A stretch of 64,000 nucleotides of DNA. Origin: Shimia isoporae. Lineage in GTDB: Bacteria > Pseudomonadota > Alphaproteobacteria > Rhodobacterales > Rhodobacteraceae. Each line of letters opens with the position of its first letter. Positions within the stretch are counted from its first letter, which is position 1. The stretch is from NCBI RefSeq assembly GCF_004346865.1, contig NZ_SMGR01000003.1, positions 475,018 to 539,017 on the forward strand. Reading direction: 5' to 3'. The notes beneath the pieces are model-generated. The model saw only the letters and a program-made list of their open reading frames with translations. It made no database searches and was not told the DNA's origin. A program made the translations under genes and the position numbers. Of the stretch, positions 36,568 to 44,137 are shown piece by piece.

Positions 36568-37280
36568 CGGTTGTTGCGCTGCCTCCATGCGCTGAACTTT
36601 TCTGCGGTCTCCGGATCGGTCGGTGGATACAGACCGAAGGTGGATACGCCATCCTGAACCATTTCCAAAACGAAATCTTCAAAGATCGTCATGTCCACAC
36701 ATTCCGCAGTAATTTCTTCCACTAAATGCGCAGGAATACAAACAACACCTTCGCCGTCCCCGACAATCACGTCTCCCGGAAAGACTGAAACGCCGCCGCA
36801 CGCGATCGGATCGTTGATCGCAACAGCGTGGTGGCTGATCAGGTTGGTCGGCGCACTGGGGCGCGAGTGGTATGCGGGCATGTCCAGATCGGAGATTTCC
36901 GGCGTGTCCCGAAAACCGCCATCAGTCACGACACCGGCCACCCCTCGCGTTTGCAGGCGTGTCACCAGAATTCCGCCTGCCGAAGCCGCAGAGGCATCTC
37001 CGCGCGAGTCAATTACAAAAACTGCGCCCTCCGGACACTCCTCCACGCCCTTGCGTTGCGGGTTGGAGCGGTCTGCAAAGCTTTCCAGAAGATCAAGATC
37101 TTCGCGCGCGGGAATATATCGCAACGTATAGGCCTCACCGACCATGTTGCGCCCCGGATTCAATCGCTGCGGTCCCTGGAAAAAGATATTGCGGAAGCCG
37201 CGCTTGAACATCGCAGTGGTCAAGGTCGCGGTGCTGATGTTCATCAGCGCCTCGCGCAATTCTGGTGTAAGTTTGGACAT
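36564..37280 (-). CDS. RraA-family protein, probable 4-hydroxy-4-methyl-2-oxoglutarate-type aldolase
   Basis: This 238-residue cytoplasmic protein belongs to the RraA/HMG aldolase family, which includes class II aldolases cleaving hydroxy-oxo-acids and oxaloacetate decarboxylases. The conserved GGILVTRLQTRGVAGVVTDG stretch and the RD pair (Arg124, Asp125) that marks enzymatic members are present. ATG 37280 is 10 bases after dctM. Its setting with TRAP transporter and semialdehyde dehydrogenase supports a catabolic aldolase rather than an RNase E regulator. The substrate is unknown. Confidence 0.82.
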   Translation of the reverse strand: MSKLTPELREALMNISTATLTTAMFKRGFRNIFFQGPQRLNPGRNMVGEAYTLRYIPAREDLDLLESFADRSNPQRKGVEECPEGAVFVIDSRGDASAASAGGILVTRLQTRGVAGVVTDGGFRDTPEISDLDMPAYHSRPSAPTNLISHHAVAINDPIACGGVSVFPGDVIVGDGEGVVCIPAHLVEEITAECVDMTIFEDFVLEMVQDGVSTFGLYPPTDPETAEKFSAWRQRNNR

Positions 37281-37290
37281 GGTTTCCCCC

Positions 37291-38571
37291 TTAGCCCAAC
37301 AGTGACGGCAGGAACAACGACACCGCCGGTACGTAAGTGACAAGAATGAGTGCGAACAAAATCGCGAGATAGAATGGCCAGATCGACTTCAAGGTTTCCT
37401 CGATCCGGATGCGGCCAACAGCACAACCAACAAACAGGCAGGTCCCGACCGGTGGCGTGCAAAGGCCTAGGCCAAGATTGACCAGCAGCATGATCCCGAA
37501 TTGCTCCGGCTCCATTCCAAGGCTCTTGACGATCGGCAAGAAGATCGGCGTGCAGATCAGGATCAGCGCAGCCATATCCATGATCATGCCAAGCACCAGC
37601 AGCATCAGGTTGATCATCAGCAGGATTGCGAACTTGCTCTCGGAAATCCCCAGCATGAAGTCGCCCAGCTTTTCCGGAACTTGATACAGCGCAAGCAGGT
37701 AGGCAAAGGAACTGGCAAACCCGATCAGCACCATCACCATTGCAGTGGTGCGCACGGCCTGAACCACAGCGGTTTTGAACCCGTTCCAATCCAGCGTGCG
37801 ATACACAAAAAACGTCAGCAACAGCGCATAGATCGCACCGAACGCACCGGACTCGGTGACCGTAAAGATGCCCGACAGAACACCACCCACGATGATCACA
37901 GCGGTGACCAGGCCCGGGATGGCCGCCAGAGACGTCCGAGCAACCTCACCCCAACCGGGGAATTGCTCCGCCGGATAGTTGTGTTTGATCGCAATGATAT
38001 AGGCAGCCACCGCAAGGCAGATACACATCAGGATACCCGGCAGAACGCCTGCAAGGAACAGCTGCGAAATCGACAGACCACCGCCGGCTGCAACCGCAAA
38101 GATGATCATGTTGTGGCTCGGTGGAATGACGATACCGGCAATCGACGACGTCACAGTCACGTTGACCGCGTAGTCCGGACGGTATCCGCGCTCTTTCATC
38201 ACCGGGATGAGGATCGAGCCCAATGCGGAGATATCCGCCACAGCAGACCCCGAGATGCCCCCGAACAACATGCTCGAGAAGATATTGACCGAGGCCAACC
38301 CGCCACGAATGTGCCCGACAAGAGCGGAAGCGAACCGCACAAGCCGCGCGGCAATCCCGCCGTGCAGCATCAGTTCACCGGCAAAAACAAAAAACGGAAT
38401 CGCCAGAAGCGAAAAAACGGAAATTCCGGAAACGGAACGCTGAAAGGTAATCAGCAAAGGGAAACCTTCGTACCAGAAGGCTGCCGCCGCGGCGACGCCC
38501 ATCGCAAAGGCCACCGGAATGCCTATGACGACGCAGCCGCCAAAGACGCCAAGAAGTAGTGCCAGTCCCAT
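37291..38571 (-). CDS. dctM: TRAP transporter large permease DctM
   Basis: This 426-residue inner-membrane protein is the sodium-driven transport subunit of a TRAP importer, with about twelve hydrophobic segments. GGISGSAVADISALGSILIP and TSSIAGIVIPPSHNMIIFAV are typical DctM signature stretches. Length is normal. It starts 1 base after dctQ and ends 10 bases before rraA. The imported compound is probably a carboxylate such as a sugar acid. Confidence 0.95.
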   Translation of the reverse strand: MGLALLLGVFGGCVVIGIPVAFAMGVAAAAAFWYEGFPLLITFQRSVSGISVFSLLAIPFFVFAGELMLHGGIAARLVRFASALVGHIRGGLASVNIFSSMLFGGISGSAVADISALGSILIPVMKERGYRPDYAVNVTVTSSIAGIVIPPSHNMIIFAVAAGGGLSISQLFLAGVLPGILMCICLAVAAYIIAIKHNYPAEQFPGWGEVARTSLAAIPGLVTAVIIVGGVLSGIFTVTESGAFGAIYALLLTFFVYRTLDWNGFKTAVVQAVRTTAMVMVLIGFASSFAYLLALYQVPEKLGDFMLGISESKFAILLMINLMLLVLGMIMDMAALILICTPIFLPIVKSLGMEPEQFGIMLLVNLGLGLCTPPVGTCLFVGCAVGRIRIEETLKSIWPFYLAILFALILVTYVPAVSLFLPSLLG

Positions 38572-38572
38572 G

Positions 38573-39103
38573 TTACACGGCCTCCTCTTCGTAGTAGGTC
38601 TGCCCGCGCATCATCAGCGCGAGACGAAAGAGGGCGCGAAACCCGGCGAAAATGCACACTAGACCACCACAAAGCAGTGCTGATAGCGTGCGGAAGCTTT
38701 CAGGAATGTTCAGCATCGGCAAAAGCGTGGACCAGCCGAACTGAAACAGCTCGAGGCTCGCCACCGCCATCAACCCGCCAAAGGCCGCCAAGACAATGTC
38801 GTTGAAAAGCTTGAGATAGGCGCTGACTTTGGGACCCATCATGTCGCGAAACAATGTAACGCCAAGGTGCGTTCGCTCATGCACGCCTGCCGCGGCGCCC
38901 AGATAGGCAATATAGCAGACCAGCAACAGAGCCAGTTGCTCAACCCAAGTCGGTGTCGCATTCAAAACATAGCGACCAAACACCAGCCATCCGAACGTGG
39001 CCACCAAGACCACCAAAGCGCAGCTGGCAACAAAGACGCACAGCTTGCTCAGCCCGTCCAGAATGCGTTCGCCGCGTACGATCCATTCAGGATAGTCCTG
39101 CAC
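38573..39103 (-). CDS. dctQ: TRAP transporter small permease DctQ
   Basis: This 176-residue inner-membrane protein has four hydrophobic segments (LCVFVASCALVVLVATFGWL first) and WVEQLALLLVCYIAYLGAAA, as in DctQ. It pairs with DctM. It is separated from dctP by a hairpin and a short gap, so it likely receives less expression than the binding protein. Confidence 0.92.
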   Translation of the reverse strand: MQDYPEWIVRGERILDGLSKLCVFVASCALVVLVATFGWLVFGRYVLNATPTWVEQLALLLVCYIAYLGAAAGVHERTHLGVTLFRDMMGPKVSAYLKLFNDIVLAAFGGLMAVASLELFQFGWSTLLPMLNIPESFRTLSALLCGGLVCIFAGFRALFRLALMMRGQTYYEEEAV

Positions 39104-39123
39104 TGCTCTTCCCCCAGTCCTTC

Positions 39124-39160
39124 AAAAAATCAGGCGCCCCACGATGGCCGCAGGGCGCCT
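39124..39160 (-). terminator. Attenuator-like hairpin between dctP and dctQ
   Basis: A perfect 8-bp stem, AGGCGCCC (39132-39139) with GGGCGCCT (39153-39160), is followed on the minus strand by ATTTTTTG. It lies 18 bases after the dctP stop and would raise the ratio of binding protein to permease. Confidence 0.72.
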
Positions 39161-39178
39161 TGTCAGTATTGGTTCAGA

Positions 39179-40174
39179 TCACTCGGCGTTGCGGAACAGG
39201 TCGACCAGTTCCACCATGTCCGGGTTATCTGCGAGGAAGGTTTCGTAAACCGGCGCCATGGCTGCCTGGAAGGCAGATTTGTCAGCAATCTCGTTCACGG
39301 TAACACCACCGGCCTTTACAATTTCCATCGAGGCCATCTCACGTTTCTGCCAAAGGTCACGCTGCAACGCGGTAGAATTGCGACCAGCTTCACGCACGAC
39401 TTCCTGTTGTTCCGGTGTCAGTGCATCGAACGTTTTCTTCGCCATGCACAAGCATTCCGGAATGATCAGGTGCTGGGACATGGAGTAGTACTGCGCAACT
39501 TCGAAGTGGCTCGTGGATTCATAGGAAGGCGGGTTGTTTTCCGCGCCGTCCACAACACCTGTCTTGATCGACTGATACACTTCTGCAAAGGCCATAGGCG
39601 TTGCGTTACCGCCCATTGCTTCGATCATGCCAACAAACAGATCGTTGTTCATAACGCGGACTTTCATGCCCGCTACGTCGGCAGGCGCGTTGATCGGCTT
39701 GATGGAGTTATAGAAGGAACGCGCCCCGGCGTCGTAATAACCCAGCGCAACAATACCTTTCTCTTCCAGTGCCTTACCGAGAGCTTCGCCGCCTTCGCCA
39801 TCCATGATCTCGTACATCTGGGGCACGGATTTGAAAATGAACGGCAGCGAAACAACGTTGGTCGCAGGCACAGCCTGACCCATTGGCCCAAGGCTGAATA
39901 CACCAAAATCGATGATGCCGAGACGCAGTTGCTCAATCGCGTCAGGCTGACTACCCAGAACGCCGGAATGGAACACTTTACCCTTCAGTTCGCCGCCAGT
40001 CTTTTCGGTAACTTCCGCCATGAATGCTTCCATGCCGTGAGAAACCGGATAGTCCTCGACGTGAATATTCCAACCGCGCCAGTCTTTGGCTTCTGCCGCC
40101 AATGGCACCATCATTCCCGCCGCTGCAACCGCTGCGGTCAGGGTCTTTTTGGAAATCATCTTCGCAAATGTCAT
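39179..40174 (-). CDS. dctP: TRAP transporter periplasmic substrate-binding protein DctP
   Basis: This 331-residue secreted binding protein has a signal peptide (1-29, ending PLAAEAKDWRG) and the DctP fold: VRVMNNDLFVGMIEAMGGNATPM contains the conserved arginine region for carboxylate binding, and DGAENNPPSYES is typical of sugar-acid-type members. GGAGGAGGAC before ATG 40174 fixes the start. It is first in its operon, preceded by an inverted repeat and TTACAAAT repeats. Confidence 0.93.
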   Translation of the reverse strand: MTFAKMISKKTLTAAVAAAGMMVPLAAEAKDWRGWNIHVEDYPVSHGMEAFMAEVTEKTGGELKGKVFHSGVLGSQPDAIEQLRLGIIDFGVFSLGPMGQAVPATNVVSLPFIFKSVPQMYEIMDGEGGEALGKALEEKGIVALGYYDAGARSFYNSIKPINAPADVAGMKVRVMNNDLFVGMIEAMGGNATPMAFAEVYQSIKTGVVDGAENNPPSYESTSHFEVAQYYSMSQHLIIPECLCMAKKTFDALTPEQQEVVREAGRNSTALQRDLWQKREMASMEIVKAGGVTVNEIADKSAFQAAMAPVYETFLADNPDMVELVDLFRNAE

Positions 40175-40186
40175 TTTGTCCTCCTC

Positions 40187-40237
40187 CTGACAATTTGTCA
40201 GAAATGTAACTTCCATACATTACAAATTTTTACAACT
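40187..40237. promoter_or_regulatory. Candidate operators upstream of dctP
   Basis: A perfect inverted repeat CTGACAATTTGTCAG (40187-40201, 7-bp arms around one base) lies 13 bases before the dctP start. Behind it are TTACAAAT (40220-40227) and TTACAACT (40230-40237), a 10-base-period tandem like those before the SDR and aldehyde dehydrogenase genes. Regulator identity is inferred (the operon's GntR protein). Confidence 0.55.
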
Positions 40238-40273
40238 ACTTTTTTTCTGCTTGCAATTTTTCACAATGAAAGA

Positions 40274-40303
40274 GGCCGCGCCCTTGCTTTCAAAGGCGCG
40301 GCC
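40274..40303 (-). terminator. Hairpin terminator after the aldehyde dehydrogenase gene
   Basis: A perfect 9-bp GC-rich stem, GGCCGCGCC (40274-40282) with GGCGCGGCC (40295-40303), lies 50 bases past the stop codon on the minus strand and is followed by TCTTTCATTG. The T-tract is weak, but it separates the gene from the dctP promoter. Confidence 0.6.
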
Positions 40304-40353
40304 CAGTCAACGTCAGACGTTTTGCGATCCGACGTGGGAAGTGTTCTTGAAGT

Positions 40354-41844
40354 TCAGCCCAGGGTGTCAGGCATATTTTGATAACTGACCGGCCTCAGGA
40401 ACCGCCGGATTGACAGGGTGCCTACAGAGGTCGCGCCAAAGTTCGTCGATGCGGGGTAAGGCCCGCCATGCACCATCGCATCGCACACTTCGACACCTGT
40501 CGGGAATCCGTTTGCCAGCACACGCCCGGCTTTGCGCTCCAAAACCGGCATCAGGCGACGGGCTTCTTCATGGTCCGCCTCATCAATCTGGAGAGTGCAG
40601 GTCAATTGACCGTGCAGGGACCGCGCAAGCGCCATACGTTCCTCAGGGCTTTCAACGGTGACCACCAGTCCCAACGGCCCAAAGACCTCTTCGCCCAGCG
40701 CCGGGTCTTGAAGAAATGCCTGCGCCGTCGTCTGGAACAGTTGCGGCGTTGCTTCACGTACACCGCCTGTTGTCGCCAGCACCTGCCTGACACCGGCGGA
40801 TCCAGCCAGTTGGGCAGTGCCGATCCGATAAGCTGACGCAATGCCCTCAGTAAGCATGGCTTGCGGCGCGACCATTTCGAGCGCCTCGCTCGCCGCCGTG
40901 ACAAATGCTTCTGCAGCAGCCCCCTCTTGCAAAACAGCTATGCCGGGGTTGGTGCAAAACTGCCCCGCGCCCATCGTCAGGGATGCCGCCCAGCCTGAAG
41001 CTATTTCGATCCCCCGCGCGGACAAGGCCGAGTCGAATACAAACATCGGGTTGACCGACCCCAACTCTCCAAAGAAAGGAATTGGTTCAGGCCTGGCAGC
41101 GCAAAGATCAAACAATGCGCGCCCGCCGGCCAGCGAACCTGTAAATCCTACGGCACGGATCAGCGGATGCTGCACAACCGCCTGACCGACCGCACGGTTG
41201 CCACCCTGAATTTGGCTAAAGACACCGGGCGGCATCCCGCAAACCTTTATAGCGGCATCGATGGCCTGCGCTACGATGTCGGAAACACCGGGATGTGCTG
41301 AGTGACCTTTGACGACAACCGGACATCCGGCTGCTAGGGCCGCCGCGGTATCGCCGCCAGCCGTAGAGAATGCCAAAGGAAAGTTAGAGGCACCAAACAC
41401 CGCTACCGGCCCAATTGGGCGCTGCTTTAACTTAATATCCGGTCTTGGCAGCGGGGCGCGATCTGGCAACGCAGGATCATGACGCACATCGAGATAGTCT
41501 CCTGCTTCGATGTGGTCCGCAAACAAACGCAATTGTCCAACAGTACGACCACGCTCCCCTTCCAGCCGTGCTGCCGGCAGTCCGGTTTCCTTGACGCCCA
41601 TATGGGTTATGTCGTCCCCTCGCGCGTCGATTTGAGTTGCAATTTCCCGCAGAAAAGCTGCCCGTTCCGCTTCTGTCGAATACCCAAAGGACCAGAAAGC
41701 CTCTTCTGCAGCTTTGCAGGCCTGATCAACGTCGGCAACTGTACCGCGAGCAAAGCTGTCGGCGGGCCCACTCACCGGCTCGTTGGTGAATGTCTCATCA
41801 CCGCCAACCCACTGGCCCGCAATCAAGTGTTTTCCGGTCAGCAT
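40354..41844 (-). CDS. Aldehyde dehydrogenase, alpha-ketoglutaric semialdehyde (2,5-dioxovalerate) dehydrogenase type
   Basis: This 496-residue NAD(P)-dependent enzyme would oxidise 2-oxoglutarate semialdehyde to 2-oxoglutarate, the exit step of several sugar-acid and hydroxyproline pathways. The general base is Glu260 in FFGELGS and the nucleophile Cys297 in GAGQFCTNPG; PVAVFGASNFPLAFSTAGGD and GHSAHPG are characteristic of this subgroup. AAGGAGAGCG before ATG 41844 fixes the start. It lies upstream of the TRAP operon, with its own TTACAAAT site. Other aldehydes remain possible. Confidence 0.87.
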   Translation of the reverse strand: MLTGKHLIAGQWVGGDETFTNEPVSGPADSFARGTVADVDQACKAAEEAFWSFGYSTEAERAAFLREIATQIDARGDDITHMGVKETGLPAARLEGERGRTVGQLRLFADHIEAGDYLDVRHDPALPDRAPLPRPDIKLKQRPIGPVAVFGASNFPLAFSTAGGDTAAALAAGCPVVVKGHSAHPGVSDIVAQAIDAAIKVCGMPPGVFSQIQGGNRAVGQAVVQHPLIRAVGFTGSLAGGRALFDLCAARPEPIPFFGELGSVNPMFVFDSALSARGIEIASGWAASLTMGAGQFCTNPGIAVLQEGAAAEAFVTAASEALEMVAPQAMLTEGIASAYRIGTAQLAGSAGVRQVLATTGGVREATPQLFQTTAQAFLQDPALGEEVFGPLGLVVTVESPEERMALARSLHGQLTCTLQIDEADHEEARRLMPVLERKAGRVLANGFPTGVEVCDAMVHGGPYPASTNFGATSVGTLSIRRFLRPVSYQNMPDTLG

Positions 41845-42250
41845 TTCGCTCTCCTTGTTTCTCAAAGCCACGCGTTCATTTGATCGCGGCATCCGTTTAG
41901 TGGCGTTCAAGGCATGCAGCCTGCAAACGCCGCCCGCCTCAACCCAGAGGTATCACACAGATGTTTTGCAGACGCTTTGCCGACGTAATACCGACACGCG
42001 TTTTCCGCACACCACCACCCCAGGAACGCGACCGCCAATGACAGCCCTCGACCGTCCCCAAAACCCTGTGCCGGGCTTAGTCATCCGGCCTGCGCCATGA
42101 GTTGTCAACAGAAATATTTACAAATAATTACAAATCTTGGAGTGCATGAGAAGCGAGAGAAATAGATCTTAGGAGATCCAAATGGATCGCCGCGAAAACA
42201 AACTCAAAATTCCCATAATTCATTGTTATTGAATAATTTTATGAACAGGA
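41845..42250. other. 406-base non-coding stretch between ccmI and the aldehyde dehydrogenase gene
   Basis: No gene is supported here. It includes the tandem TTACAAAT site (42118-42135), a short palindrome GATCCA-AA-TGGATC (42175-42188), and an AT-rich segment just after the ccmI stop. The plus-strand frame at 41783-42100 is low-complexity and overlaps the aldehyde dehydrogenase start, so I do not count it. Confidence 0.6.
42118..42135. promoter_or_regulatory. Tandem TTACAAAT site upstream of the aldehyde dehydrogenase gene
   Basis: TTACAAAT at 42118-42125 and again at 42128-42135 is a perfect direct repeat with a 10-base period. The preceding bases AAATA also match the SDR upstream site. It is about 275 bases before the aldehyde dehydrogenase start and after ccmI, so it most likely belongs to the former. 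Confidence 0.55.
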
Positions 42251-43666
42251 TCAAAGTGACAAATCCGCAAATGCGCGCTCCATCAATCCAAGAACGCGCG
42301 CATCGTTCGCGAACAATTCACGGGCCTTTGCCGCCGCACCTTTTGCCTTCTCAACGTCACCAAGGGTCGCATAGCTTCTAACCAGCATGACCCAACCGTC
42401 CGGATCATTCGGCTCCTCTTCCAGTCGCGCCGCAAGCCCCGCAACCATACCCGCAATCATCTCATCACGCTCCGCCTGCGTCATCTCCGCCGCCGCCGCC
42501 ATCGCCTCGGCATCTGGGCCTCGCCCAGTGTCTCCCAACGCGTCAAGCCCCAATAAACGCTCGGTTTCTGCGAGTTTTTGCAGTAGGAAAGGGGCGCCCG
42601 AAAATCGACTTCTGGCCTTATCCAAAGTTGCCACAGCAGCAGCTTCATCCCCGGACTTGGCTTGTAGATTGATGAGATCTATCCACGCGCGGTAGTCGGA
42701 ACTGTCTTCTTCGATACGAGCGAGCAATGCCGCTTGGCCGCTACCGTCCGCAGGTGTCAAAGACGGCTCCGCCCCGCCTGCGGCAGCTATCTCAGCAGGG
42801 GTCGCATCGGGGAGATACAGAGTTACATCATGATTGAGGAACCGCGCCATATTAACGACATCTCTCCGGACAGTTGGGACCCAAGGAGCATCAGCTGACG
42901 AGGCCTGCAGCAATAACATCCAGCCTTCTATGGCACCTTCAAAATCCTGTGCTTGCGCCTTTGCAAGCGCAACATAGTAGGTCGCCCTGGGCTCGCCTGT
43001 TTCTCGCATCACTTGCTCAAAAATGACTCGAGCACCGGCTGGCACCTTGTTTCCGTTTGCGACGGTCAGAGCCTCGGCATAAGCCGATATTACAGCAGGA
43101 CGATCTCCCGACAAAACGGCCGCCTGTCGGTAAGCCTCTGCCGCAGAACTGTTATCACCCACAGCCTTGTGCGCTTCGGCCAGCATCCACCAGTCTTCAA
43201 AGTTGTCTGGATTTTTTTCTGTGCGATCGATCAACAGCTGGATCCGGCTAACCATGTCGCCGGCGTTGGCACGTTTGGTCAGAACTTCGGTTTTACGTGC
43301 CTCTAGTGGCGAGTCCGGCAGTCCTGGCTTCCCAAGATAGGCATAAACGCCGAGGGCACTGACAACGGCAAATGTGGCCACACTCAACGCCATGGGCCAA
43401 GATCGATGAGAACCCGCCATTCCGCCGTCCAAATGACGAGCTGCATAGAGAGCTCGTCGCTCCACTTCCTGTTTCGCGGCGTCGGCTTCCTCAGCGCGGA
43501 TCAAACCTTCCTTGAGGTCACGTTCAATCTCATCCAGTTGGTCCCGATAGATCGAAATCGCACCGTCTGCACCGCTCATTTCAATTGTACGAGCGCGCAA
43601 GAAGGGCAATCCAATCCAAAAACCGGCTACAAAGCCCACCAAAATAATTGCTATCCAGAGGCTCAT
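42251..43666 (-). CDS. ccmI: Cytochrome c biogenesis protein CcmI (TPR apocytochrome chaperone)
   Basis: This 471-residue membrane protein has two N-terminal membrane segments (about 1-22 and 88-110) framing a cytoplasmic coiled-coil-like loop (ISIYRDQLDEIERDLKEGLI), then a large periplasmic TPR part that holds apocytochrome c C-termini. This is the CcmI layout (CcmH-C/NrfG in enterobacteria). Its start overlaps ccmH by 4 bases. It works with CcmF and CcmH in covalent heme attachment. Its setting next to a twelve-heme cytochrome suggests a dedicated set. Confidence 0.9.
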   Translation of the reverse strand: MSLWIAIILVGFVAGFWIGLPFLRARTIEMSGADGAISIYRDQLDEIERDLKEGLIRAEEADAAKQEVERRALYAARHLDGGMAGSHRSWPMALSVATFAVVSALGVYAYLGKPGLPDSPLEARKTEVLTKRANAGDMVSRIQLLIDRTEKNPDNFEDWWMLAEAHKAVGDNSSAAEAYRQAAVLSGDRPAVISAYAEALTVANGNKVPAGARVIFEQVMRETGEPRATYYVALAKAQAQDFEGAIEGWMLLLQASSADAPWVPTVRRDVVNMARFLNHDVTLYLPDATPAEIAAAGGAEPSLTPADGSGQAALLARIEEDSSDYRAWIDLINLQAKSGDEAAAVATLDKARSRFSGAPFLLQKLAETERLLGLDALGDTGRGPDAEAMAAAAEMTQAERDEMIAGMVAGLAARLEEEPNDPDGWVMLVRSYATLGDVEKAKGAAAKARELFANDARVLGLMERAFADLSL

Positions 43667-44133
43667 GGCTGCTCCCCTTGATCAAGCAACCGCCTAGCTT
43701 CTTGGCGATCTTCCGGTGCAAGTATTGTTCCCTGTGCGATCGTCGGCTGGCGGCGTTTTAAATAGATACCCAATCCTCCCAACCCGAGTATGAGCAACGC
43801 CGCAGGCGTTATCCATAGAACAAACGTGTGAGCCTCCACCGGCGGCTTCATCAACACGTAGTCGCCGTAGCGATCTCTGACGAATTCCAAGACCTCCTCA
43901 TCCGTATCGCCCGCCGTCATTCGCTCACGAACCAAAACGCGTAAGTCTTTGGCGAACCCGGCGTTGCTGTCAAAAATGGATTGATTGCGGCATTTTAGGC
44001 ATCGAAGCTGGCGACCAATGTCCCGCGCCCGTTCTTCTTGCGCTGGATCTGCGAACATCTCATCCGCATCCAGCGCCCACGTAGGAGCGGCCAGGGCGAA
44101 TAGAATAACCGACAAAACCAATTTGAGTTTCAA
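43663..44133 (-). CDS. ccmH: Cytochrome c biogenesis protein CcmH (CcmH-N/NrfF type)
   Basis: This 156-residue periplasmic, membrane-anchored thioredoxin-like protein has a signal peptide (ending APTWALDA), the redox motif LRCLKCRNQSI, which reduces apocytochrome disulfides, and a C-terminal membrane helix (about 103-123, FVLWITPAALLILGLGGLGIYL). I chose the TTG start at 44133, 5 bases after the ccmF stop, with GGAG at suitable spacing; the upstream frame overlaps ccmF and has many Arg/Lys codons. Confidence 0.9.
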   Translation of the reverse strand: MKLKLVLSVILFALAAPTWALDADEMFADPAQEERARDIGRQLRCLKCRNQSIFDSNAGFAKDLRVLVRERMTAGDTDEEVLEFVRDRYGDYVLMKPPVEAHTFVLWITPAALLILGLGGLGIYLKRRQPTIAQGTILAPEDRQEARRLLDQGEQP

Positions 44134-44137
44134 AAGG

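Noticed and set aside
38867..40381. 504-residue plus-strand frame opposite dctQ and dctP
   Set aside because: Crosses two real genes, an attenuator and a promoter region; no family features.
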